Shown one piece after another: positions 1 through 7,901 of a stretch of DNA of 64,000 bases (its first letter is position 1; each line of letters starts with the position of its first letter). Below the pieces are notes generated by a model that was given only the letters and a program-made list of their open reading frames with translations, was not told the DNA's origin and made no database searches. The DNA comes from Spirochaetia bacterium (GTDB taxonomy: Bacteria; Spirochaetota; Spirochaetia; Treponematales; Treponemataceae), in contig CAAGGF010000077.1 of NCBI GenBank assembly GCA_900769325.1, forward strand, positions 1 through 64,000. The letters are read 5' to 3'. The position numbers and the translations under genes are program-made.

Positions 1-154
1 ACGAAAAAAATACATTCCTCCGTACGACAGCATTTGGCGTATTACAAATGCAAATTTATTCAGAAAAAAAACTTAATTTTTTGAGGTCTATTATGGACAA
101 AATCGCTTACGAATGACAAGATTTTTTTCGTTTTTTATGTTTTTCAAGGGGTTC

Positions 155-182
155 TTGATTTTTTCTATATAGATGTTAAAAT
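155..182 (+). promoter_or_regulatory. Probable sigma-70 promoter of the opp operon
   Basis: TTGATT at 155-160 and TAAAAT at 177-182 are separated by 16 bases. The expected transcription start is near 189-190, only about 8-9 bases before the ATG at 198, so the mRNA would be nearly leaderless. No good Shine-Dalgarno sequence precedes that ATG. The rest of 1-154 is AT-rich and shows no gene; any substrate-binding protein gene of the transporter would lie upstream of the window. Confidence 0.5.
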
Positions 183-197
183 TATTTTCTGTAGATT

Positions 198-1304
198 ATG
201 TTTGTTCAGAAAATAAAAAAAATTGCTTCGTTCATTTTTCTCCCGTGGAATATTTTTAAGAAAAAAAGTCCCTTGATTTCTTTTATTTGTTCAAGAATTT
301 TAACGATGCTTTTCCTTCTTTTTATGCTTGGTTTTGCACTTTTCGCTTTAATGGAATTAGCACCCGGCGATATCGTAGACCAGATGGTAAGTCAGCAGAT
401 TATGAACAGCGTTCAGGGACCGGGAACAAAATCTTCTTCAAATTCAGTTAATCAAGAACTTTATAAAAACGAGCAGATTGAAAATTTAAAAAAAGAATTT
501 GCCCTTGATAAACCGTTTTATGTTCAGTATTTTAAATGGCTTGAAAGAGTTTTAGTTCATCACGATTTGGGTTTAAGCCTTATAAGCAGAACGCCGGTAA
601 CTTTTTTAATCGGTTCAAGAATCTGGAATTCCGTGATTTTAAATCTAATTTCACTTGTTTTCATCACGATTTTTTCATTTTTGCTCGGGGTTTATTTTTC
701 TTCAAAAGCGGGAACAAAAATTGATACGGCCGTAACTTTTTTTGCACTTTTCTTTCACGCTTTTCCAGGAATCCTTCTTTTGATTTTACTTCAGATTTTT
801 GCCTCACTAACTTCGCTTTTTCCGGTAACGGCATATCCTGATTTTCCGTTTTCACAGGCTCCTGTAAAATTTACATTCAGTTATCTTCACCACATTTTTC
901 TTCCGCTTCTTGCGTCTTTTCTTGGCGGTTTTGGCGGAACAATGCGTATGATTCGTTCTACAATGCTTGACCAGATGAATTTGCCGTACATTTTTGCTTT
1001 AAGGTCCCGGGGAATCAGTGAAAAACGAATTTATTTAAATCACGCATTCAGGAATACTTTAAATCCTTATATCACGGGAAGTGCAAATCTTTTAGCAAGT
1101 CTTTTTTCAGGTTCTTTAGTTCTTGAAATAATTTTTGCATATCCTGGAATCGGGCGTCTTATGTATGAAGCTGTAACCCAGCAGGATATAAATCTTGTTC
1201 TTGCAAACAGTATGTTTATTTCAGCTTTAGTTCTTTTAGGAATGCTTGTCTCAGATATTCTGCTTGCATTTGTAGACCCAAGAATCAGGTATTCAGAAAA
1301 ATAA
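198..1304 (+). CDS. oppB: Peptide ABC transporter permease, OppB/DppB type
   Basis: Inner-membrane permease subunit of an oligopeptide/dipeptide importer, 368 residues. About 35 mostly basic residues precede the first membrane span (roughly residues 35-55). The family hallmarks follow: the LAPGD stretch just after that span, an extracytoplasmic loop of about 60 residues, and a C-terminal permease domain with the EAA-like cytoplasmic loop (ALRSRGISEKRIYLNHAFRN) that contacts the ATPase. The ending with a VDPRIRY-type tail is typical. The next gene, the permease/ATPase fusion, begins 15 bases downstream, so the two are co-transcribed. The substrate cannot be deduced; peptides are the family default, and nickel or sugars are possible. 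Confidence 0.9.
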   Translation: MFVQKIKKIASFIFLPWNIFKKKSPLISFICSRILTMLFLLFMLGFALFALMELAPGDIVDQMVSQQIMNSVQGPGTKSSSNSVNQELYKNEQIENLKKEFALDKPFYVQYFKWLERVLVHHDLGLSLISRTPVTFLIGSRIWNSVILNLISLVFITIFSFLLGVYFSSKAGTKIDTAVTFFALFFHAFPGILLLILLQIFASLTSLFPVTAYPDFPFSQAPVKFTFSYLHHIFLPLLASFLGGFGGTMRMIRSTMLDQMNLPYIFALRSRGISEKRIYLNHAFRNTLNPYITGSANLLASLFSGSLVLEIIFAYPGIGRLMYEAVTQQDINLVLANSMFISALVLLGMLVSDILLAFVDPRIRYSEK

Positions 1305-1319
1305 TCAACAGGAATTTCA

Positions 1320-3404
1320 ATGAAGAATTTTTTTCAGTTTTTAAAACATAAGCCTCTTGCGTATACTTCGTTTGTAATTTTGTGCATTCTTTATTTTATA
1401 ATGATTTTTGCAGATTTTTTTGCAGTTTACAGACCCGAAAAAACTTACGAAAACAATACTTTTCACCCTGCAAATGTTCAATTTACGCTAAACGGAATAA
1501 AAGTCAGGGAATTCCGTGTAATTGAAAAATCTACCTGGAGTTATGTTCGCGTAAAAGATAAAGAAACCGTTCATAATTTTAAATTTTTTGCAAAAGGTTT
1601 TGAATATAAAATTTTAGGTTTTATTCCGTGCGACATTCACCTTTTTGGAACAGATTCCGATTATCCGCTTTACATTTTAGGCTCTGACAATTTGGGACGG
1701 GATTTATATTCAAGAATCGTTTTTGGTTCAAGAATTTCTTTGACAATCGGTTTTGTTGCAACGGCGATTTCGCTTTTTCTTGCAGTTTTGTTCGGCGGAA
1801 TTTCAGGATATTTTGGCGGAAAGACTGACTGGGCGATTATGAGGTTTGCAGAATTTTTCATGCTGATTCCAAGCCTTTATTTCATTCTGTTTTTACGCTC
1901 GCTTTTAAATAATCAGATGGATAGCGGAACTTCATACATGATAATTACGCTCATTCTTTCTTTAATCGGCTGGCCTGGAAGTGCAAGGACAATCCGCGGT
2001 CTTGTACATTCAATTAAAAACGAAGAATTTGTCTTAAACGCAAAAGCTGAAGGAGTTCCTGTTTTTGTAATAATTTTTAAATACATTGTTCCGCAGACTT
2101 CAAGCCTTTTAATCGTAAGCACGGCGTTAAGCATTCCGGGATTTATCATGAGTGAAACGACGCTTTCTTATCTTGGACTTGGAATAAACGATCCGGCTGT
2201 AAGCTGGGGTTCTCTGATTAACCGCGACATTTCTACAGTTTCAAACCTTGTAAAATTTCCGTGGCTTTTGTATCCGGTCCTTCTTCTTTTGATTGTAACT
2301 CTTTCTTTTAATTTTTTTGCAGACGCATTGAGGGATTATTTTGACCCGTACGCTTCGGTTTTTAAACGAAAAAAGAAAAAATCTGTAAAATTTGAAAAAA
2401 ATATTTTTGAAAATTCAGAAAATCCTTCTTCCGTATGTAAAGAAAAAAATCTCCTTCTTTCTGTGGAAAATCTTTCCGTTTCGTTTGAAGTTTTAAGGCA
2501 TTTTACAAAAAAAACGATTTACGGCGTTCAGAATGTAAGTTTTTATGTTAAAAAAGGCGAAATTTTAGGAATCGTCGGGGAATCAGGTTCAGGAAAATCA
2601 GTTTCAACTTCTGCAATTCCGTGTCTTTTACCAGAAAACGCCTTTATAAGCGGAAAAATTTTTTACGATGGCGTAAATCTTCTTGAATTGAGCGAAAAAT
2701 CCATGAGGCTCTACCGCGGAAAAAAAATTGCACTGATTTTTCAGGAGCCCGGCCGTTCGTTTGACCCGCTTCAGAGTATAAAAAGCGTTTTCTTTGAAAC
2801 ATTTAAAAATTTCGACCCAAAAATTACAAAAGAAAACGCATGGAAAAAATCAGTTTCACTTTTAAACGAAGTCGGTATTCCGGATGCTGAAAAAAGGCTT
2901 GAGTGTTATCCTCACCAGTTCAGCGGCGGACAGCTTCAGAGACTTTGTATCGCACTTGCACTTGCTCAAAATTGTGAACTTTTAATTGCAGATGAACCGA
3001 CTACTGCTTTAGATGTTACGATTCAGTCTCAGATAATTTCTCTTTTGCTTCGTTTAAAAGAGGAAAGGGGACTTGCAATAATTTTTATAAGCCATGACAT
3101 AAACCTCGTTTCAAAAATTTCTAACAGAATCGTTGTTATGTACGGCGGAAAAATCATGGAAGAAGGAAGTGCTGAAAAAATTATGAATACGCCTTCGCAT
3201 CCGTACACAAAAGCCCTTCTTTCTTCGATTCCTAAATTTGAAGAACATCACAGCGAAAAAAGAATGTCCTCGATTCCCGGAAAAGTTATGGAAAATTCCG
3301 TAAAAATTGAAGGCTGTCCTTTTGCCTCTCGCTGCAGTTTTGTGCTTGAGCAATGCAAGACTGATGCAAAAAAATGCTACAAAATGGAAGAAGAAAATGC
3401 GTAA
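1320..3404 (+). CDS. Fused peptide ABC transporter permease-ATPase (OppC-OppD)
   Basis: A 694-residue protein that joins two subunits normally encoded separately. Residues 1-345 are an OppC-type permease: first span about 15-35, an extracytoplasmic segment to about 115, the GSDNLGRDLYSR motif at 121-132 and an EAA-like loop at 240-259. A basic linker (about 348-375) leads to an OppD-type ATPase, with Walker A GESGSGKS at 420-427, signature FSGGQ at 534-538, Walker B LLIADEP at 554-560, switch His 592, and the C-terminal cysteine-containing peptide-transporter tail (CPFASRC near 666). All catalytic motifs are intact. The partner permease lies upstream and the second ATPase (OppF) four genes downstream. 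The reading frame is continuous with no sign of a sequencing join. Confidence 0.9.
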   Translation: MKNFFQFLKHKPLAYTSFVILCILYFIMIFADFFAVYRPEKTYENNTFHPANVQFTLNGIKVREFRVIEKSTWSYVRVKDKETVHNFKFFAKGFEYKILGFIPCDIHLFGTDSDYPLYILGSDNLGRDLYSRIVFGSRISLTIGFVATAISLFLAVLFGGISGYFGGKTDWAIMRFAEFFMLIPSLYFILFLRSLLNNQMDSGTSYMIITLILSLIGWPGSARTIRGLVHSIKNEEFVLNAKAEGVPVFVIIFKYIVPQTSSLLIVSTALSIPGFIMSETTLSYLGLGINDPAVSWGSLINRDISTVSNLVKFPWLLYPVLLLLIVTLSFNFFADALRDYFDPYASVFKRKKKKSVKFEKNIFENSENPSSVCKEKNLLLSVENLSVSFEVLRHFTKKTIYGVQNVSFYVKKGEILGIVGESGSGKSVSTSAIPCLLPENAFISGKIFYDGVNLLELSEKSMRLYRGKKIALIFQEPGRSFDPLQSIKSVFFETFKNFDPKITKENAWKKSVSLLNEVGIPDAEKRLECYPHQFSGGQLQRLCIALALAQNCELLIADEPTTALDVTIQSQIISLLLRLKEERGLAIIFISHDINLVSKISNRIVVMYGGKIMEEGSAEKIMNTPSHPYTKALLSSIPKFEEHHSEKRMSSIPGKVMENSVKIEGCPFASRCSFVLEQCKTDAKKCYKMEEENA

Positions 3405-4107
3405 AGAAAATAAAATTTTTTTTGTAAAAGGTTTTAAAGACGGCATTCCGATTGGACTTGGATATTTTGCAGTTTCGTTTTCGCTTGGAATAATCGCAAA
3501 GAAAGCAGGCCTTACGCCTTTTTTGGGATTTTTTTCAAGTTTTTTAAACCACGCATCAGCCGGTGAATACGCTTTGTACAATGCAATTAAAGCCTGTCAG
3601 TCTTTTTTTGAAATCGCCCTGATTATTTTAGTGATAAATGCACGCTATCTTTTGATGAGTTGTGCGTTAAGTCAGAAATTTTTGCCTGAAACAAAAATGA
3701 TTCACAGAATTATAATCGGTTTTGGAATTTCAGATGAACTTTTTGGAATCGCAATAAATCAGAAAGGTTATTTAAATCCGTTTTACAGTTACGGTGCGAT
3801 GAGTTTTGCAATTCCTCTGTGGTGTCTTGGAACGGCATTCGGTATTTTTGCAGGAAATATTTTGCCTTTTTCTGTCGTGAACGCTCTTTCAGTTGCACTT
3901 TACGGAATGTTCCTTGCAATTATAATTCCGCCTGTAAGAAAATCTAAACCGGTATTTTTTGCAGTTTTATCTGGATTTGTTTTAAGTTTTCTATGTTCTG
4001 TTATTCCAGGAATTAAAAATCTTTCAGAAGGAAACAGAACTATAATTTTAACCGTCTTAATTTCGTCTGCGATGGCATTAATTTGTCCTTTAGACGATTC
4101 AAAATGA
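3397..4107 (+). CDS. azlC: AzlC family branched-chain amino acid exporter large subunit
   Basis: AzlC-type membrane protein of about 236 residues, which with AzlD forms an exporter of branched-chain amino acids. Diagnostic features are the N-terminal 'GFKDGIPIGLGYFAVSFSLG' region, the later 'ARYLLMS' motif and several hydrophobic spans. The ATG at 3397 is chosen because GGAAG lies six bases upstream; an in-frame start at 3307 would overlap the preceding gene by about 100 bases. With this start the gene overlaps the OppC-OppD stop by 8 bases (ATGCGTAA), which implies translational coupling. Its presence inside an opp operon is unusual: imported peptides could feed amino acids that this pump exports, but that is inference. 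Confidence 0.88.
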   Translation: MRKENKIFFVKGFKDGIPIGLGYFAVSFSLGIIAKKAGLTPFLGFFSSFLNHASAGEYALYNAIKACQSFFEIALIILVINARYLLMSCALSQKFLPETKMIHRIIIGFGISDELFGIAINQKGYLNPFYSYGAMSFAIPLWCLGTAFGIFAGNILPFSVVNALSVALYGMFLAIIIPPVRKSKPVFFAVLSGFVLSFLCSVIPGIKNLSEGNRTIILTVLISSAMALICPLDDSK

Positions 4108-4122
4108 TGAGTGGGAGGAAAA

Positions 4123-4986
4123 ATGTATACTATTTTTGCAATAATAACTTCTGGAATTGTTTCGACTCTTATAAGAGTTCTTCCTGTTTCGCTGATTCAA
4201 AAACCGATACAAAATAAATTTTTAAAATCTTTTTTGTATTATGTTCCGTTTGTAACTTTAAGCGTCATGACTTTTCCTTCGATTTTACACGCAACTGATT
4301 CAGTTTTTACAGGACTTTTAGCATTCATTCTTGGAATAATCCTTTCTTTTATGAATATGGGACTTTTACTCGTTGCAGTCTGCCTGTGCATTTTTGTTCT
4401 GGTTTTTGAACTTTTTTTTCCAACTGAAAACGCATCTTTTACAATTAAAACTTTAACGGAAGCAGATTTTAAAATTCTTGATTTTATTCAAACGCATTTA
4501 AGAACGCAATTTTTTGACGGATTTTTTAAATTTTTTACAATGCTTGGAAATATGGGAATTTTCTGGATTTTATGTGCAATCATTCTTTTGATTTTAAAAA
4601 AGTACAGAAAGACAGCAGTTTTTGCAATTTGTTCGATGATTCTTGCTTTTATAATTTTTCAAGGAATTTTAAAACCGCTTGTGAACCGGCAAAGGCCTTT
4701 TGTTCAGAATCCTGATTTCATTCAGATTATAAAACCGCCGTTCAGTTCATCTTTTCCTTCAGGTCATTCTGCAATCGCATTTGCATTTACGGCATCTTTA
4801 TTTCTTTCAAAGACAAAACTCTGGATTTTTGCATTTGTGATTTCAGTTTTAATCGCTTTTTCACGAATCTATCTTTATGTTCATTTTCCTTCTGATGTGA
4901 TTTCTGGAATTGTGCTCGGCATTTTATGTGCTGTTTTGGTTTTTCTTTTTAAAAGAAAAATAATCGATAAAAAAAATAAAGATTGA
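4123..4986 (+). CDS. AzlD-PAP2 phosphatase fusion protein
   Basis: A 287-residue membrane protein with two recognisable parts. Residues 1-100 match AzlD, the small partner of AzlC (TSGIVSTLIRVLP near the start, then three further hydrophobic spans). Residues about 110-280 are a PAP2-type lipid phosphatase domain with its full catalytic signature: K184 followed by R191-P192, PSGH at 212-215, and S247-R248 with H254 and D258. PAP2 enzymes of this class dephosphorylate undecaprenyl pyrophosphate or phosphatidyl phosphates. The ATG at 4123 follows a strong GGGAGG at 4113-4118, and the upstream in-frame GTG at 4111 is rejected. The linker has no stop, so this is a genuine fusion. Which lipid is the substrate is unknown. 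Confidence 0.85.
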   Translation: MYTIFAIITSGIVSTLIRVLPVSLIQKPIQNKFLKSFLYYVPFVTLSVMTFPSILHATDSVFTGLLAFILGIILSFMNMGLLLVAVCLCIFVLVFELFFPTENASFTIKTLTEADFKILDFIQTHLRTQFFDGFFKFFTMLGNMGIFWILCAIILLILKKYRKTAVFAICSMILAFIIFQGILKPLVNRQRPFVQNPDFIQIIKPPFSSSFPSGHSAIAFAFTASLFLSKTKLWIFAFVISVLIAFSRIYLYVHFPSDVISGIVLGILCAVLVFLFKRKIIDKKNKD

Positions 4987-4994
4987 GGTTTTCT

Positions 4995-5846
4995 ATGTTG
5001 AAAAATACTGCGTGTTTCGGTGTTGCAGGAAATTTTACAGGTCATCTTGAACAGGCCGGAGAGGCTGAATGTTTTTCGTCGGTAAAAACGAGTGAAGAAA
5101 CTGAACCAAAAGCGGTTTTTCCTACTTTTATTCCGTCTGATTCAAAAACCGTTCCTGATTTTCTAAAAGTATTTCCGTTTTCAAGTGAAAAAATTATCTA
5201 CCCTGAAAACGAATCTAAACTTCAGATTGAACCTGAATGTGCAGTTTTATTTAAAGCTGAATGGAAAGACAGAAAACTTGTAAACCTTCTTCCGTTATCG
5301 TTTGCTGCCTCTAATGACTGTTCGATTCGAAAAGACGGTGCAAGAAAAATCAGCGAAAAGAAAAACTGGGGAAAAGAGACAAAAGGCCTTTCTTCAAATA
5401 TGATTTTGCTTGACGATTTTTCTGAAAACTCAAAACTCTCCGATTACAGAATTGCAAGTTTTCTTTTACGGGATGGCAATGTTTTTGAATACGGTGAAAA
5501 TTCTTTTGTAAAAAATTACAATTATATATGGAAAAAACTTACGCTCTGGCTCATAAAAAAATTCAATAGCCAGAAAGACGAAGGCCCGAAAGAAAACATT
5601 TATGAATATTTAAAAGAATCTTTATTTCCTGAAAAAATTCTTGTTTCAATTGGTGCAACACGCTATACAGATTTTGGAGAGAAAAATTTTTTGAAAAAAA
5701 ATGATGAAGCTGTTGTTGTCCTTTATCCTGATTCAAAATATTCTGAAAAAGAGATAATTCAGAAAATTAAAGAAAGGGATTTTTCAAATCCTGAAATTTC
5801 TTTTTTAGTTCAGAAAATTTGTGAAAAAAATCATGAGTCGTTATAA
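4995..5846 (+). CDS. Conserved protein of unknown function (possibly DUF5718-like)
   Basis: A 283-residue soluble protein without signal peptide or membrane span. Its N-terminus (CFGVAGNFTGHLEQAGEA) and the PKAVFPTFIPSD stretch recall a small bacterial family of unknown function (I think DUF5718). Distant likeness to the fumarylacetoacetate-hydrolase fold is possible but unproven. The C-terminal third (about residues 200-283) contains the conserved-looking 'EKILVSIGATRYTDFGE'. The ATG at 4995 has GAGG six bases upstream and is preferred to a TTG at 4983. It overlaps nothing, follows the AzlD-PAP2 stop by 8 bases and precedes oppF by 9, so it is part of the operon. No function is assigned. Confidence 0.75.
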   Translation: MLKNTACFGVAGNFTGHLEQAGEAECFSSVKTSEETEPKAVFPTFIPSDSKTVPDFLKVFPFSSEKIIYPENESKLQIEPECAVLFKAEWKDRKLVNLLPLSFAASNDCSIRKDGARKISEKKNWGKETKGLSSNMILLDDFSENSKLSDYRIASFLLRDGNVFEYGENSFVKNYNYIWKKLTLWLIKKFNSQKDEGPKENIYEYLKESLFPEKILVSIGATRYTDFGEKNFLKKNDEAVVVLYPDSKYSEKEIIQKIKERDFSNPEISFLVQKICEKNHESL

Positions 5847-5855
5847 GGAAGTTTT

Positions 5856-6866
5856 ATGGAAAATCAGTATATTTTAAAAGCGGAAAACCTTTCAAAAACT
5901 TTTGCGATGGAAGCAGGATTTTTCTCAAAGAACAAAAAAAATGTCTATGCTTTAAACGATGTCACTTTTTCGCTTCCGATTGGGAAAACTTATGGAATTT
6001 TAGGCGAATCAGGGTGCGGAAAAACTACATGTGCAAGAGTTCTCCTTCAGCTTTACAAACATACTTCAGGGAAAATTTTTGTAAACAAAAGAATATTTGA
6101 TGATTCTGATTTTAATGAAAATTCAGATGCTGACGGTAAAGACAGTTTTTTAGAAATTTCTGATTTTTCAAAGAACGAATTTAAAAAATACCGAGAAAAA
6201 GTAAAATACATTTTTCAAGATCCGGCAAAATCTCTAAATCCAAAGATGACTGTCCTTCAGATTTTAACCGAACCTTTAAAATATTCAGGTGAAAAGTTTT
6301 CAAAAAAAATTGCACTGGAAAAAGCGGAAAAAATAATCGAAGAAGTCGGACTTTCAAAAGAAGATTTGTCAAGACGACCGCAAGAATTTTCAGGCGGCCA
6401 GCGTCAAAGGATTTCGATTGCAAGGGCTCTTATAATGAATCCAAAACTTTTAATCTGCGATGAAGTAGTTTCTGCACTTGATGTTTCAATTCAGGGGCAG
6501 ATTATAAACATGCTTTCTGATTTACAGGAAAAAAGAAATTTAAGTTATGTTTTTATAACGCACGATTTGAGGGTTGCCTGCTTTTTCTGCGATACGATTA
6601 GCGTAATGTACCGTGGAGTTTTGGTTGAAGAAGGGGAGGCAAAAAATTTTTACAGGAATGCCTTGCACCCGTACACGAAACTTTTGTTTGAAGGCTCTTC
6701 CGGTTCTTTAAATAATTCAAATCTGGAAATAAAATCAGTTTTGCAAAGCGAAAATTCCTGTCCTTTTTCGCACCGATGCCCAAAAGCCACAGAAAAATGC
6801 AAAACTGAAAAACCTGAACTAAAATCAGTTTCCCAAAATCAGAAAGTAAGGTGTTTTTATATTTAA
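5856..6866 (+). CDS. oppF: Peptide ABC transporter ATPase, OppF/DppF type
   Basis: Second nucleotide-binding subunit of the peptide importer, 336 residues. Walker A GESGCGKT is at 50-57, signature FSGGQ at 178-182, Walker B LLICDE at 198-203 and switch His 236. The C-terminal tail with CPFSHRCP and further cysteines is typical of OppD/OppF. Two small oddities: an acidic insertion at about residues 82-105, and Val where Pro normally follows the Walker B Glu (DEVVSALD). The start is preceded by a good AAGGAAG at about 5847-5853. It closes the opp operon; the stop lies 12 bases from the convergent stop of the XRE gene and no terminator hairpin is evident between them. Confidence 0.92.
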   Translation: MENQYILKAENLSKTFAMEAGFFSKNKKNVYALNDVTFSLPIGKTYGILGESGCGKTTCARVLLQLYKHTSGKIFVNKRIFDDSDFNENSDADGKDSFLEISDFSKNEFKKYREKVKYIFQDPAKSLNPKMTVLQILTEPLKYSGEKFSKKIALEKAEKIIEEVGLSKEDLSRRPQEFSGGQRQRISIARALIMNPKLLICDEVVSALDVSIQGQIINMLSDLQEKRNLSYVFITHDLRVACFFCDTISVMYRGVLVEEGEAKNFYRNALHPYTKLLFEGSSGSLNNSNLEIKSVLQSENSCPFSHRCPKATEKCKTEKPELKSVSQNQKVRCFYI

Positions 6867-6878
6867 GGCTCATAAAGT

Positions 6879-7217
6879 TCAGTTTAATTCCATGTCTTTT
6901 AAATTATTCAGTGCAGTTTTTATCGCTGAATTAAAGGCTTTTTTGATTCTGAAAAGCTGGTCTTCTGTAAAAGTTTTTAAAACAAATTGAGGTGATTCAG
7001 GGGATGACATATCATAGAAAAGCATCTGAGGCTGAATTTCAAGGCTTTCTGCAATTTTTATAAGAAGATCAAAGGACGGCTTTGTTAGTCCGCATTCGAT
7101 ATTTCCGATAGTTCCGTTAGAAACATCGCAGGCTTCAGCTAAATCTCCTTGAGAAAACCTTTTTTGCTTTCTGTAAAATTTCAGGTTTTCAATAAAGCAT
7201 TTCTGATAATCAATCAT
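6879..7217 (-). CDS. XRE-family helix-turn-helix regulator
   Basis: A 112-residue DNA-binding protein. Residues about 8-65 form a Cro/C1-type helix-turn-helix (recognition region QGDLAEACDVSNGTIGNIECG), followed by a short C-terminal helix that may mediate dimerisation. It is monocistronic, transcribed towards oppF and away from the remnant at 7377. The upstream 160 bases hold an 8-base palindrome GCGTACGC near 7285, but no matching operator pair is clear. Target genes are unknown. It could regulate itself or the adjacent redox operon, but nothing in the sequence shows this. Confidence 0.85.
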   Translation of the reverse strand: MIDYQKCFIENLKFYRKQKRFSQGDLAEACDVSNGTIGNIECGLTKPSFDLLIKIAESLEIQPQMLFYDMSSPESPQFVLKTFTEDQLFRIKKAFNSAIKTALNNLKDMELN

Positions 7218-7376
7218 ATTATTACCATTTTAAATGAAAAGAACTGTTTTTGATATAAATTAAAAATGATTGATTTTTGGAAGCGTACGCATTTAAACTG
7301 AGTGAGAATAAAAATTTACCGGTTTACGATTTGTCTTAGACGGTTCATATTTTGTAAAAATTGTGATATATTATAA

Positions 7377-7640
7377 AATGTAAAAAGTTACGGAATACCA
7401 AATGGAACTTATGATACGATTACAACCTGTAAATATTCAGTACCTTCAGTTACAGCCATTGGAAGAGTATACCAGCGGCTTGTTATAGAAACTGAAAAAG
7501 CAAATGAATCAGCTCAGGCAATTATTGATGTATTTTCTTCTTTCATTAGTGATGAAATATCAGATTTTAATTCAAGCGTATATTACAGTAATCCTGATTA
7601 TTTACGATGTTCTTATGAAGAAGGCTTTTTATTGATGTAA
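7377..7640 (+). pseudogene. Decapitated gene remnant (C-terminal part only)
   Basis: An 87-codon open frame in the 684-base gap between the XRE gene and the flavoprotein. It follows an in-frame stop at 7374-7376 and contains no ATG, GTG or TTG until the final two codons, so it cannot start normally. The translation has ordinary protein composition (for example TAIGRVYQRLVIETEKANE and a C-terminal SNPDYLRCSYEEGF), which suggests the tail of a lost gene rather than random sequence. I do not recognise the family. A 28-codon ATG frame overlapping it (from 7401) looks spurious. The remaining parts of the gap (7218-7376 and 7641-7803) show no gene. Confidence 0.45.
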
Positions 7641-7803
7641 CATATAAAAAAGTTTATTTTTTTTATGTCATGCGGATTATATTTTGTTTAACGCAAAATC
7701 AAAAAAAAACAACAAGACAGCCTTTCCGTTAAAAATAACAAGAATGTCTCTAGATGGCAGGGATTTTTTTACCTCAAAAGCTGCTTTAATTTTCAAAAAC
7801 TAT

Positions 7804-7862
7804 AAAAAAACAGGCGTCCTAAACAATTCTTTTTTAATCAAAATCATTTAAGAGCCTGTTTT
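7804..7862 (-). terminator. Rho-independent terminator of the hdr-flx-frd operon
   Basis: Read on the minus strand, AAAACAGGC (7862-7854) pairs with GCCTGTTTT (7815-7807). A further 7-pair stem lies inside (TCTTAAA with TTTAGGA), and a run of U residues encoded by 7810-7804 follows. It lies about 40 bases beyond the flavoprotein stop, so it marks the operon's end. Confidence 0.75.
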
Positions 7863-7901
7863 CTAAAAATTTTAATAACTTAAAACTTTCTTATCTTATT
7901 T

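Noticed and set aside
3307..3396. N-terminal extension of AzlC from an in-frame ATG at 3307
   Set aside because: It would lie wholly inside the OppC-OppD gene, while the ATG at 3397 has a good ribosome binding site and fits the family N-terminus.
7401..7487. 28-codon ATG frame MELMIRLQ... overlapping the remnant
   Set aside because: No ribosome binding site is evident and the longer frame in the other register has a more protein-like composition.
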